A stretch of DNA of 64,000 bases from a virus, in IMG/VR virus record IMGVR_UViG_3300028177_000001, positions 186,001 to 250,000 of that record; one strand, given 5' to 3'. Under the pieces are notes generated by a model. The model did not search any database, had not been told where the DNA came from, and was given only the letters and a program-made list of their open reading frames with translations. Positions 1 through 7,853 of the stretch are shown piece by piece. The position numbers and the translations under genes are program-made. Numbering within the stretch: the first letter of the stretch is position 1; each line of letters begins with the position of its first letter.

Positions 1-1412
1 ATGATGCCCGTCAGGATGCCGAGCAGCTTCGGGGGAAGGTCGGCCACGTTGCGCACGCAGACGTTCATGGGGAACAGCAAGGGGACCTCATCGCACCCTT
101 CGTCGTCAATGCCGACGCCGATGATCTCGACCTTGGCCTCACGGGCGATGCGAATCTGGCGCCGGACCACCGCAGAGCAGTTGGGGACCCCGTCGGTGAT
201 GACGATGACCACCCGGTGACGCTCAGGACGCGTGTTCAGCTCCTGCAGAGCGTACTGGATGCCGTCGCTCAGGGGCGTTCCACCGCGTGCCTGCACGTGG
301 GCGAAGCGGGCCAGACACTTGTTGAGGGGCTCCTCCCAGTCCTTGAAGACGTCCAGGATGATCGACTGGCTCCGGTGGAAGCGAACCGAGCCGTCGTCAC
401 GGTACTGGTCGACGCTGCTACCCCAGCCGCCCCCACCACGCGGACCCACCACCAGGCACGGAGCGCCCAGCTGGTCCATAGAGGAGGCGATGGCCAGCGC
501 ACCACGAGCCACGTCCATCCGCGACCCGCACATCGACCCGCTCTCGTCGAGCACCAGAGCCACGGCCAGGGAGCACTCCTCCTTCTGGGTGGTCCGCCAG
601 TCGGGGCGCGTTGCCCGGCGTCCCGACTTGATCTCGACGTAGCTGCCTACCAGCCGACGCTCCGACAGGCCAGTGCCCTTGCGCACCCCGTGCGTGGTCT
701 TGGGCTTCCGAGCGCGAAGGAACTTCGCCCGCATCTGGTTCCGGAGGAAGCTGGCCTGCGACCGTACACTCTCCAGAATCGCCCGAGCAGCGGGCAGGCT
801 CGACGCAGGCCCGTTGACCACCACCACCTGGTCGCTACTCGGGTCGGAGGGCCGCCAGGCCTGCTCGCCCGTCTCGACATCGGTGTCCTCGGCGTCGAGG
901 GCGTTCTCCAGAGCCTTGCTGGCGTCCTTGAGGTCGGGCTCCTCGCCCTTCTCCGCCTCGCCCATCAGGTTCTCAGCCAGGTCCTTCATGTCGAGGGGGT
1001 CGGGCTCCGTGTCGTCCCCGCCTTCGCCCCCTGCCTCGTCTCCGCCCTCACCCTCGTTGGTGGAGCCGTCGGAGTTGGAGCCCTCCTTGTCGCTATCCTC
1101 CGGCTCGTCGCCGTCGCCGTCGGACTCGCCTTCCCCCTCGGACTCGTCGTCCTCGTCGGACTCGTCGTCCTCGTCGCCTTCGCCCTCTCCGGAACCCTCG
1201 GGGTCCCCCTCGGACTCGTCCTCGCTGTCCTCGCCACCCTTGCCGGAGCCCTTGCCCTCGTCGTCGGACTCGTCTTCGCCCTCTCCCGGCTCTCCGCCAC
1301 CCTCACCTTCGTTGTCCCCGTCCTCGTCAGAGGGAACCGGGGCCAGGTCCAGGTTGGAGCCGCTCAGCGCGAGGCCAAGGCGGGCGAGAAGTTCGGAGGC
1401 AGCAAGGCTCAT
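1..1412 (-). CDS. Acidic-linker vWA protein, CobT-like (3' end outside window)
   Basis: The minus-strand frame is open from an ATG at 1412 through the window edge, so the C-terminus is missing. About 35 N-terminal residues lead into a long Asp/Glu/Gly/Ser-rich linker (roughly 35-140). A basic segment and then a von Willebrand A domain follow from about residue 290. The MIDAS motif is visible: DESGS after a hydrophobic strand, a conserved Thr in GGTPLSDG, and ITDG. Proteins of this layout (cobaltochelatase CobT and relatives) act with MoxR/CobS-type AAA ATPases. Such an ATPase lies two genes upstream, with a separate metallopeptidase-like protein between. I infer that the three form one machine that remodels a protein or metal complex; the substrate is unknown. 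A two-box promoter lies 39 nt before the start. Confidence 0.8.
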   Translation of the reverse strand, partial: MSLAASELLARLGLALSGSNLDLAPVPSDEDGDNEGEGGGEPGEGEDESDDEGKGSGKGGEDSEDESEGDPEGSGEGEGDEDDESDEDDESEGEGESDGDGDEPEDSDKEGSNSDGSTNEGEGGDEAGGEGGDDTEPDPLDMKDLAENLMGEAEKGEEPDLKDASKALENALDAEDTDVETGEQAWRPSDPSSDQVVVVNGPASSLPAARAILESVRSQASFLRNQMRAKFLRARKPKTTHGVRKGTGLSERRLVGSYVEIKSGRRATRPDWRTTQKEECSLAVALVLDESGSMCGSRMDVARGALAIASSMDQLGAPCLVVGPRGGGGWGSSVDQYRDDGSVRFHRSQSIILDVFKDWEEPLNKCLARFAHVQARGGTPLSDGIQYALQELNTRPERHRVVIVITDGVPNCSAVVRRQIRIAREAKVEIIGVGIDDEGCDEVPLLFPMNVCVRNVADLPPKLLGILTGI

Positions 1413-1450
1413 GGGGGACTCCCGGGGAGCTGGCGCTCCCTACACAGATC

Positions 1451-1478
1451 TTACGTCGGAACCCAGGGCGGGGAACCC
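1451..1478 (-). promoter_or_regulatory. Two-box promoter for the vWA gene
   Basis: On the minus strand GGGTTCCC (1478-1471), 13 nt, GACGTAA (1457-1451). It matches the motif seen throughout the window and overlaps the stop codon of the gene before it. Confidence 0.75.
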
Positions 1479-1720
1479 TACAACCGTGCGGTGCCGTAGT
1501 TGTTCATCCGCACGGGGTTTGTCAGGACCCACTGGCCGCATAGGTTCAGCTCCCCGTGCCACTCCCACCGGACCAGGTACGAGTTTGCCACAAGTCGGGA
1601 CGGGGTGTTGTTCCACGCCGCCTCGGGGCTTCCCATCGAGGGCCTGGATGCACGATGTAGCTCCTCTGGAAGAGGCTCAACATCCGGGGGAACTGTGTGG
1701 GTGAGCCAGACGTACAGCAC
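1478..1720 (-). CDS. Small unknown protein, 80 aa
   Basis: A GTG start at 1720 is preceded by AGGA about 8 nt upstream, and the frame closes at 1478 inside the next promoter. The product is rich in Trp, Tyr and Asn near its C-terminus (for example VRWEWHGELNL) and has no motif I can name. It fills the gap between the metallopeptidase-like and vWA genes in the same direction, so co-expression is likely. Composition and position support coding, but I do not recognise a family. Confidence 0.5.
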   Translation of the reverse strand: MLYVWLTHTVPPDVEPLPEELHRASRPSMGSPEAAWNNTPSRLVANSYLVRWEWHGELNLCGQWVLTNPVRMNNYGTARL

Positions 1721-1733
1721 AAGGGTCTTCCTG

Positions 1734-2921
1734 TCAGTCGGGCTCGACCAGAGCGAACTCGAGGTCCTGGACTCCGGTCTCGTTGTCGGGCAGGCCAGCG
1801 CGGATGACTTCCACCTCACGGCCCTTGTGGGGTCCGGCCTTCAGGGTGGCGCGGTCGCCGACCTTAAAGACCTGGTGCTTGGAGGACGGGCCTCCGCCAC
1901 CCTCGCCTTCCTGCTCGGGCTCGGCACTCCCGCCACCCTCGCCTTCGTCTTCGCCCTCTCCGGGCTCGCTGCCCTCGTCGCCCTCGTCACCCTCGTCACC
2001 CTTGTTGGGCTTCGGCTCAGGCTTCGGCTTCGGGGGCTCCACTGCGGTCTCGGCGATGAGAGCGACCACTTCCATGGCCAGCCACATGCCGGACAGGTCC
2101 GGCTCAGCCGGAAGGTCGATGGCGCGGTCCATCAAGGGGCGAAGCGGTCCCCTCTCCACGAAGAGGTAGCCAGCGGGGTTCGCCTCCTTGTAGCCCTTCA
2201 GGGCGGTCACCTGCAACGGGGTGGTGTAGCCCAGGCCCAGATCCCGGAAGACTCCCATCACCACGCTCATCGCCCCCTGGGGAGCGGGCTTGCCGCCCTT
2301 GCCCGCCTTGAGGCGTCCCTCCTCTTCCTGCTCGAGAATGAGGTCCTGGAGGCACTCCATCTTGTTCAGAGCACCAGGGAAGTCCTCGCAGCCCCGACGC
2401 TCGATGCGCACGTCGTCGATGAGGTTGTCCCAGTGGAGGAGCATTCCCGTCAAGGGGGCCCAGCCTCGGTGACCGTTCGCCGGGTCGTAGGGGATCGCGG
2501 TCCAGTGGTCCAGGACCTTCGGCCACACCTCGTTGATGTGGATCCGAGTCCGACGGCTGTACTTGGTGTGCCAGGCTTCGTGGTAGCCACCCCCGACCAG
2601 GGCATAGGCCAGCTTCTTGTACAGGTCGTCCGGAGTACTGGCGATGGTGATGCCAGGGTTGTGGACCACGCTGGCGTTTGCCTTCGCTACCCAGCCCTCC
2701 ACATCGCGCCGACCGGGCGTCAGGGAAGGGTTCAGCTTTGCCCACTCGCACATCGCCGCCATGAAGGCTCGAGCCGTCCAGCCGTCTCGGTTCAAGAACC
2801 GAGCCCCGCGACTCACGACCGACCGCACGTTTGGACCGAGGACCGCGTCCACGGTTGCCTGGTGCGTGTTCCGCCAGCGCTGTCCCTTGAAGGCTGCCGG
2901 TCCCTTGCTTGTGCGCTTCAC
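1734..2921 (-). CDS. CobT/DUF2201-like metallopeptidase-fold protein
   Basis: GTG at 2921 follows a strong GGAGGAG. The 395-aa product has a helical N-terminal part with an HExxH-type motif, HEAWHTKYS, near residue 114; this is typical of the metallopeptidase-like half of CobT and DUF2201 proteins. A Pro/Lys then Glu/Gly-rich linker (about 300-345) and a small C-terminal KOW-like segment follow. In relatives this half is usually fused to a vWA domain. Here the vWA is a separate gene downstream, so the unit appears split. Whether it cleaves protein is unknown; the motif is intact. Confidence 0.65.
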   Translation of the reverse strand: MKRTSKGPAAFKGQRWRNTHQATVDAVLGPNVRSVVSRGARFLNRDGWTARAFMAAMCEWAKLNPSLTPGRRDVEGWVAKANASVVHNPGITIASTPDDLYKKLAYALVGGGYHEAWHTKYSRRTRIHINEVWPKVLDHWTAIPYDPANGHRGWAPLTGMLLHWDNLIDDVRIERRGCEDFPGALNKMECLQDLILEQEEEGRLKAGKGGKPAPQGAMSVVMGVFRDLGLGYTTPLQVTALKGYKEANPAGYLFVERGPLRPLMDRAIDLPAEPDLSGMWLAMEVVALIAETAVEPPKPKPEPKPNKGDEGDEGDEGSEPGEGEDEGEGGGSAEPEQEGEGGGGPSSKHQVFKVGDRATLKAGPHKGREVEVIRAGLPDNETGVQDLEFALVEPD

Positions 2922-2946
2922 TGTACACTCCTCCCAGTCATCTGAG

Positions 2947-2974
2947 TTACGTCTGAACCAGCCTCGGGGAAGCC
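2947..2974 (-). promoter_or_regulatory. Two-box promoter for the metallopeptidase-like gene
   Basis: Minus strand GGCTTCCC (2974-2967), 13 nt, GACGTAA (2953-2947). The -35-like box differs from consensus by one base. The start codon is 26 nt downstream. Confidence 0.7.
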
Positions 2975-3048
2975 TCCCAGAAATAACCCAGAAATAGACG
3001 CTGAAGCTGCTGCCTCCGCGTACGAGGCTGGACTCGGTTCTCGACCCA

Positions 3049-3289
3049 GCCTGGCCAGTTCCAGTAAGGTTTTGCCCCTGCAGAGTACTGGCTCGTCCTC
3101 CCCACTCCGACCCCCTGCCGAGAGGGCGCGAAACGCCTCCTCGGCCCTGGGTTCTCTGGCCAAAGACTGGGGGGTCGGAGTGGCTGGAGACGAGGCCCCT
3201 CCTCCCCGTAGACCAGCAGGAAACCGAACTGGGCTCCTGCCTCCGCCTGGCCAGTTCCAGTTGGGTCTTGCCCCTGCAGAGTACTGGCT
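3049..3289. repeat. Two 45-bp direct repeats in a 368-bp gene-free stretch
   Basis: The interval 2922-3289 holds no convincing gene. Copies at 3049-3093 and 3245-3289 match at 42 of 45 positions, and each carries GGCCAGTTCCAG near one end and AGTACTGGCT at the other, giving a weak internal dyad. The second copy ends at the stop codon of the AAA gene. The repeats could be a processing, binding or recombination site; nothing decides which. Confidence 0.7.
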
Positions 3290-4525
3290 TCAGTCGTCGC
3301 CGAGGGCCCCGCCCTTCAGGTGGGGGTCGATCAGCCGGTTCGCCGTCAGACGGGACTCAGAGTCCAGACCTTCGAGCCACGCTCGCATCCCGTGCTTCAA
3401 GAGGTTGTCCGGCGTCGTGGCCGAGTAGTGGAGCACGTCCTCGCACTCGTCCAGGATAGCGCAGAGGCTACGGTGGGTGAACTCGGCGTACAGGTCCTCG
3501 TTGTCGATGGCCTTGCGCAGCGAAGCCGTCGCGTGACCCAGCTGACCCAGCTTCTTCTCGCTGGAGTCGCTGAAGATGCTCGGGTCCGCTGCGGCCACCC
3601 CTGGGTACTTCGCCCGAAGGATCTTCCCCTCGTCGACCCAGTCCATGTACTTCGCTTCCATCTTCCGTCCCAGACGGTCCATGATGGATGCGTCGATCGG
3701 GTTCGCCGAACCCATGCGACCCCGTGCGTCCCCAGTGCCGCAGCTGTTCGCCGTGCAGATGAACTGCGTCCCCGGGAAGAGAGGAACCATGCCTCCGTCC
3801 GGACCCAGGATGCGTCCCGAGATCGAATCGGTCAGGATGCGGAACCACTCGGCCTGAGCCTCGTCCGCTCGGTCCACGTCGCTCAGCAACACCAGCGCCG
3901 CTCGTGCGACCCCGTCCCGACCCTCGACGCCGTTCACCAGCGCGTTCCAGAGGTGGCCGAACTCCCAGCTCGTCCCCTCCTTGTCGATAGCCCGCGTGTA
4001 GAACCACGGCGACAAGTCCGTACCCGGTCGGAAGGTGACCATCACCACCGGCTTCCGTGTGTACGCGCTGTATGCGTGGACGATAGCGTCCTTGCCTGTC
4101 CCCGGCATGCCCCAGATGAAGGCGTTCCGACCCCGAGCCATCGCCATGATCGCCCGGCTGAACACCCCGCGTGCCGCCCCCTGTGTGGGGAACTGGTAGT
4201 TCGAAGGCAACGGCAAACACTCCGACTCCGGCACCGCCCCGTCCACCGGGATCTGGATGCCCATCAGGTTTGCCGTCAAGCCCGTCGGCGCGGGCGCTCC
4301 CCGACGTACCGCTGCCGTCTTGAGCATCTTGAGTGCCTCGTCCGAAACCGTCGCGGCTCCAGCGTGGGCGCTCAGGTAGTCTGCCACCGTCAAACCGTGG
4401 GCCTCCATCAAGTGGCTCACCAACGCGTGACTCTTGTAGCCGCACTCAGCACACTCGACCCGAGCGTCTGTCACACTCAAGGTCTGCGTAGCAGCGGGGG
4501 CGGCACTCGTAGAAGCGGTCGTCAT
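3290..4525 (-). CDS. MoxR/CobS-type AAA+ ATPase with N-terminal zinc finger
   Basis: The 411-aa product starts at ATG 4525 with GGAGA upstream. Residues about 24-60 hold a CxxC...HxxxxH zinc-finger-like element. The AAA module has Walker A GMPGTGKD near residue 141, Walker B ending LLSDVDRAD, and sensor-1 CTANS. This resembles CobS and MoxR ATPases, which use ATP to remodel targets together with vWA partners. The partner-like vWA and metallopeptidase-like genes follow directly. Phages are known to carry CobS-like genes without a cobalamin pathway, so I do not infer cobalt insertion. Confidence 0.82.
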   Translation of the reverse strand: MTTASTSAAPAATQTLSVTDARVECAECGYKSHALVSHLMEAHGLTVADYLSAHAGAATVSDEALKMLKTAAVRRGAPAPTGLTANLMGIQIPVDGAVPESECLPLPSNYQFPTQGAARGVFSRAIMAMARGRNAFIWGMPGTGKDAIVHAYSAYTRKPVVMVTFRPGTDLSPWFYTRAIDKEGTSWEFGHLWNALVNGVEGRDGVARAALVLLSDVDRADEAQAEWFRILTDSISGRILGPDGGMVPLFPGTQFICTANSCGTGDARGRMGSANPIDASIMDRLGRKMEAKYMDWVDEGKILRAKYPGVAAADPSIFSDSSEKKLGQLGHATASLRKAIDNEDLYAEFTHRSLCAILDECEDVLHYSATTPDNLLKHGMRAWLEGLDSESRLTANRLIDPHLKGGALGDD

Positions 4526-4576
4526 GGTCGTGTTCTCCGTGGCGGCGATGCGCGCTCAAGGTTCCCTTCGAGTGCC

Positions 4577-4604
4577 TTACGTCCACTCCCCACCCAGGGA
4601 ACCC
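4577..4604 (-). promoter_or_regulatory. Two-box promoter for the AAA gene
   Basis: Minus strand GGGTTCCC (4604-4597), 13 nt, GACGTAA (4583-4577), 52 nt before the ATG. This is the longest leader among the copies. Confidence 0.75.
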
Positions 4605-5104
4605 TATCAAAGTACGAATACCTCCCGTTCACTGTCCTGCCTCCCGTTCACTCTGCGACCCCGAACCCTCTCGTACAACCCCGCTCTCAATCACTCCGAC
4701 CCTTCCTGCGACCCCGCCGCAATCCCGATTTATTCTGCCCGTTTAGAGACACTGGGCGTAGACGTGGGGAGACACTGGGCGTAGACGTGGGGAGACACTG
4801 GGCGTAGACGTGGGAGAAACGGGCTGGTGGGTAGGTAGACGTGGGAGAAACGGGCTGGTGGGTAGGTAGACGTGGGTGGAGGACACTGGGCGTAGACGTG
4901 GGTGGAGGACACTGGGCGTAGACGTGGGTGGAGGACACTGACGTGGGGGAAGTGGAGTGGGGAGTGTTCGTAGACGTGGGGGAAGTGGACGTGGGGGAAG
5001 TGAAAACGGGGTCACTATACTTGTTCTCGCGGTGGAGCAGAGGCAGCGTGGGTAAGGGTCCACCCGAGGGGACACCGACTGGGTCTCATGTCTTCGAGAC
5101 GGTA
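4605..5104. other. 500-bp gene-free region
   Basis: Reading frames here are short and built from repeats. From 4605 to 4740 the sequence is CT-rich with small direct repeats (CCTCCCGTTCACT twice, CTGCGACCCCG twice). From 4745 to about 5000 it is a tandem array, described separately. From 5010 to 5104 I see no clear signal beyond the tail of the response-regulator transcript. Together with the array this is a candidate origin or control region. Confidence 0.6.
4745..5000. repeat. Iteron-like tandem array, core GTAGACGTGGG
   Basis: The core GTAGACGTGGG occurs at 4758, 4781, 4804, 4835, 4865, 4892, 4918 and 4970, with partial copies near 4941 and 4988. Spacings run from 23 to about 31 bp and then become irregular. 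Units differ in the linker: an ACACTGGGC type and a GAAACGGGCTGG type. Evenly spaced short repeats of this kind often bind a replication initiator or repressor. The array could equally be a recent duplication. Confidence 0.85.
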
Positions 5105-5503
5105 CTACCCAGTTTCTGAAACTCCCATCAAGGGGGGAGTGTAACCGGGGCTGAAGATCCCAGAGAGTGACTGTATCCGTTCTACGAGGGACACATGGTC
5201 CGGTTTCTGGACACAGAGTTCCGGGGGGAGGATGTTTCCGGCTTCTTTGAGGACACTTACAGAGGCCGAGTAGACAACGAAGGGGATTTGTTCCCGACTT
5301 CTTTCGCGGACCTGTTCACAGACGAGTTTCCATTGCCCATGCAGGCCATCACAGACAACGACATCCGGTCGTGAGGCAAGTAGGGGGATAGCTTCCGAGG
5401 CAGAGGCCGCTTGCGAGACTCTGGACACAGTCGGGAGCCGGGAGAGCAGACGGGAGAGTGCTTTGAGGAGCAGGGGTTCATCCTCTACGATTAGGACATG
5501 CAC
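5105..5503 (-). CDS. Single-domain response regulator
   Basis: The 132-aa product is one receiver domain: VEDE acidic pair near residue 8, phospho-acceptor Asp in VVVCDGL near 52, Ser in VYSAS and Lys in VQKPD. The GTG start at 5503 lies 5 nt after the preceding gene's stop. With no output domain it probably works by protein contact or as a phosphate sink for the kinase at 6753-7853. It is the last gene of the signalling cluster. Confidence 0.85.
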   Translation of the reverse strand: MHVLIVEDEPLLLKALSRLLSRLPTVSRVSQAASASEAIPLLASRPDVVVCDGLHGQWKLVCEQVRERSREQIPFVVYSASVSVLKEAGNILPPELCVQKPDHVSLVERIQSLSGIFSPGYTPPLMGVSETG

Positions 5504-5508
5504 GGGAT

Positions 5509-5877
5509 TTACTCATGTTCATAGAGGACGAGGGTTCCCCGTTCACGGAGTTCCGCAAGGAGTCCGAGGTATCTGGGGTATCTGGAGGAGAGGCGACGAG
5601 AGAAAGAGAAGAGGGGGCCGAGACGGGAGACTCGTGCGAGGCCGAGGGGGAGGGGGACATCCTTCCATTGAAGGACGAGGGCGACAGGTTCCTGCCCATC
5701 AGCGAAGGTGGGGCCTTCCTGATTGGTCGGGATCCATCGGACGGTGCCAGACGGTGAGGTGAAGCGTCGGGCTCGCGGGGGTTGACCGAAGCACTCACTG
5801 TTCGTCAGGAGGGCTGGGTCAGACGGGATGAACAGAATGGAGAGAGACAAGTTGGGTAGACCTCTGGGGGAGGTCAT
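5509..5877 (-). CDS. Unknown protein in the two-component cluster, 122 aa
   Basis: ATG 5877 has a purine-rich AGAGGGTAGAGA upstream, and the stop lies just before the next response regulator. Third positions are mostly G or C, as in its neighbours, which favours this frame over overlapping plus-strand ones. A central stretch reads like beta strands (VRWIPTN, VALVLQWKD) and the tail is Arg/Leu-rich. I do not recognise a family. Confidence 0.5.
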   Translation of the reverse strand: MTSPRGLPNLSLSILFIPSDPALLTNSECFGQPPRARRFTSPSGTVRWIPTNQEGPTFADGQEPVALVLQWKDVPLPLGLARVSRLGPLFSFSRRLSSRYPRYLGLLAELRERGTLVLYEHE

Positions 5878-5912
5878 TCTCTACCCTCTCGGAGAGAGGG
5901 TGGGACTCCTTT

Positions 5913-6113
5913 TCAGGAGGGCGACTTGTTCAGTTCCGCTCGGCAGAGTTTCAGGGCAGCTTCCGCTTCTACGGGGGCAGAGGGGGCGGCCAGTTTGGCC
6001 CACTCAGCCAGCGCACGCATTAGCCCATCCGTCTTCAGTTCCAGGGGGGCTCGAGTATCCGGTGCTGAGTCTGACGATGTTCTCTTCAAGGACTTGAGTG
6101 AAGATGCGGACAT
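5913..6113 (-). CDS. Small helical protein, 66 aa
   Basis: ATG 6113 lies 2 nt after the stop of the upstream response regulator, and GGGAGAA within that gene serves as ribosome site. The product has a Ser/Thr-rich N-terminus and an Ala/Glu/Leu-rich helix. It may be a phosphotransfer or adaptor partner given its place, but no conserved His is visible. Confidence 0.5.
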   Translation of the reverse strand: MSASSLKSLKRTSSDSAPDTRAPLELKTDGLMRALAEWAKLAAPSAPVEAEAALKLCRAELNKSPS

Positions 6114-6115
6114 GT

Positions 6116-6760
6116 TCAGAGTTCTCCCAGGCCCCGGAGGGCAGCGACGATGGCACCTACTTCGAGAATGATCCGACCCACAAACCAGAAGATGCCTTTG
6201 ATTTGCGCTTCGATTTCCTTCTTGCCTTTCGGGTCCGATAGGCGGACGAAAAAGTTCTTGAGCAACGGCTTCGGGGAGAGCCCATCCCGAATGTCAGTCA
6301 TCAGAGTCGCGAGTTCAGTCAGGACAGTCATTTGAGCACGGACCAGGCGTCCGGTTTCATCCTCTGTCATGCGTCGCAGGTGACGTGCTTGAGCGACCTT
6401 GACAGCACGGACGAGCGTCGTGGAGTTGGTGACTGACTTGATGAGGAGGTCATCCGCCCCTTCACGGATCATCTCTTCTTCGATGCCATCGTGATACAGC
6501 GCGGTGAGGATGACGATGCTGTTCCCGGTGAGGGCGCGCACTCGTTTGACAGTCGTGCGACCATCATAGGGCGGGACCTTGAGGTCCAGGAGAACGCACA
6601 ACCATTCCTTTCGGAGCAGTTCCTTCGAAGCTTCGGAGTCGATTTCCTCAATGTGGACGAGAGTGATGCCGCTTCCGTCGAGGAGCTCCATGACTTCCTC
6701 TGCGTAAGACGCCTTGTCCTCCACCAGGAGTACAACCCCGGTTGTATTGTTTTCAGACAT
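6116..6760 (-). CDS. Response regulator with C-terminal hydrophobic helix
   Basis: Residues 1-125 form a receiver domain: LVEDK, Asp in VLLDLKVP near 60, Thr in ILTAL and Lys in LLIKS. The remaining 90 residues are helical and end in a hydrophobic segment (GIFWFVGRIILEVGAIVA) that could insert in or lie on the membrane. No DNA-binding domain is visible. It overlaps the kinase gene by 8 nt, so the two are probably coupled. Confidence 0.8.
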   Translation of the reverse strand: MSENNTTGVVLLVEDKASYAEEVMELLDGSGITLVHIEEIDSEASKELLRKEWLCVLLDLKVPPYDGRTTVKRVRALTGNSIVILTALYHDGIEEEMIREGADDLLIKSVTNSTTLVRAVKVAQARHLRRMTEDETGRLVRAQMTVLTELATLMTDIRDGLSPKPLLKNFFVRLSDPKGKKEIEAQIKGIFWFVGRIILEVGAIVAALRGLGEL

Positions 6761-7853
6761 CCGGGGGCCCCGCTTCCATTAGATTGAAGTACACTGTTGA
6801 ACCGCTCTGGCCGTCGCTCTCCATCCAGACGGCACCCCCGTGGCGTTCGAGGATTCGTCGACAGGTCGCCAGCCCCAGTCCGTTGCCGGGGATTTCCGAG
6901 AACCGATGCAGTCGCTTCGACGGTTTGAAGATGTCCTCCAGGTATTCCGGGGGCACGCCCATGCCGTTGTCCTCTACCGAGACGAGGATCACGCCCTCGA
7001 TGTCAGTCCGGCTCGCTTTGACTTCAAGCACGAGAGGGCGGGAGGGGTGTTGGTACTTGAGAGCGTTTTGAATCAGCTGGCGGAAGACCGTCTCGATGGC
7101 GTCCCGGTTCCCTTTGACGATGTAGCCTTGGCAGTTCAGCTTCGCCGTTGTTGCGATTGATGCTCGCACAGCGGGACAGCCTTTGTTCCCGTGCTGGCAG
7201 ACGTTCCCACAGGCCAGGCATTTCGCAGCCGCTTTGAGGGCTGAGTGCAGATGGAAGGAGGCACCGTCGCCGTCCGGGGTCTTCACGTAGGACAGGAACC
7301 CTTCGGTCACGTAGTCCATGCGGTCGATCCCTTGACGCAAGAACCCCAGCCACTTCTCCGCCTTCTCAGGGAAGACGACATCTCCCCGGGAGCAGTGTTT
7401 CTCGAAGTGGGACAAGGCCGCGCCGAGTTCCCTGAGAGGGGAGAGCAGGTCATGACTGGCCGCTGCCGCGAACCACTCCAGGTCCTCTTGCCGGCGGACC
7501 GACTCGGTGATGTTCATGTACACAACGCTCACGTGCTCGTCCCCCGCTGGGGCAACGATCACATTGTAAGTCTTAGGCAACCGTCCAGCATTCGCATACC
7601 GGTAGTGGAAGGACTGGGTTTCCCCAGACTTCGAGACCTCCTGTAGGAGCGGAATGAAGTCCCCCAAGAGCTCAGGCCAGGCTTCACTGGCCGGCTGGTG
7701 GTGCTTCTGGGCCATGTCCAGCCCCCACTGCTCCGAGAACGCCTTGCGGGCTTCCTTATTGAAATCGGCCATACAGGACTTCCCGCTGTCCAGGAGGTCA
7801 ACCTTCCAGACTACGATGGCAATCCCTACAGTCTTGAAGACCTGCTTATGCAT
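6753..7853 (-). CDS. PAS-domain sensor histidine kinase
   Basis: The 366-aa product has no obvious membrane segment. An N-terminal PAS-like region (about 1-115) ends at the typical MNITE. The H-box SHDLLSPL lies near residue 133, the N-box QLIQNALKYQ near 261, and the G boxes DNGMGVP and GNGLGLA near 295-325. Between dimerisation and ATP-binding parts is a cysteine cluster (CLACGNVCQ then C) that could bind metal or sense redox. It lies between two response-regulator genes with overlaps at both ends. Confidence 0.9.
   Translation of the reverse strand: MHKQVFKTVGIAIVVWKVDLLDSGKSCMADFNKEARKAFSEQWGLDMAQKHHQPASEAWPELLGDFIPLLQEVSKSGETQSFHYRYANAGRLPKTYNVIVAPAGDEHVSVVYMNITESVRRQEDLEWFAAAASHDLLSPLRELGAALSHFEKHCSRGDVVFPEKAEKWLGFLRQGIDRMDYVTEGFLSYVKTPDGDGASFHLHSALKAAAKCLACGNVCQHGNKGCPAVRASIATTAKLNCQGYIVKGNRDAIETVFRQLIQNALKYQHPSRPLVLEVKASRTDIEGVILVSVEDNGMGVPPEYLEDIFKPSKRLHRFSEIPGNGLGLATCRRILERHGGAVWMESDGQSGSTVYFNLMEAGPPDV

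Noticed and set aside
216-1704. Long plus-strand frames across the vWA gene
   Set aside because: They are antisense shadows of the acidic GC-rich linker: low-complexity Ser/Pro or Leu/Val/Gly runs without ribosome sites, while the minus frame gives a clear vWA domain.
2918-3163. 81-aa minus frame over the first 45-bp repeat
   Set aside because: It contains the two-box promoter and has no good ribosome site; the repeat encodes a similar peptide only by chance of frame.
4745-5000. CRISPR array
   Set aside because: Linkers between cores are themselves repeats, not unique spacers, and no cas genes are present.
4687-5075. Repetitive minus frames rich in Pro/Ser/Thr and Tyr
   Set aside because: They simply translate the tandem DNA repeats.
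5515-5757. 80-aa acidic plus-strand frame
   Set aside because: It opposes the signalling operon; the minus frame has better third-position GC and fits the operon spacing.
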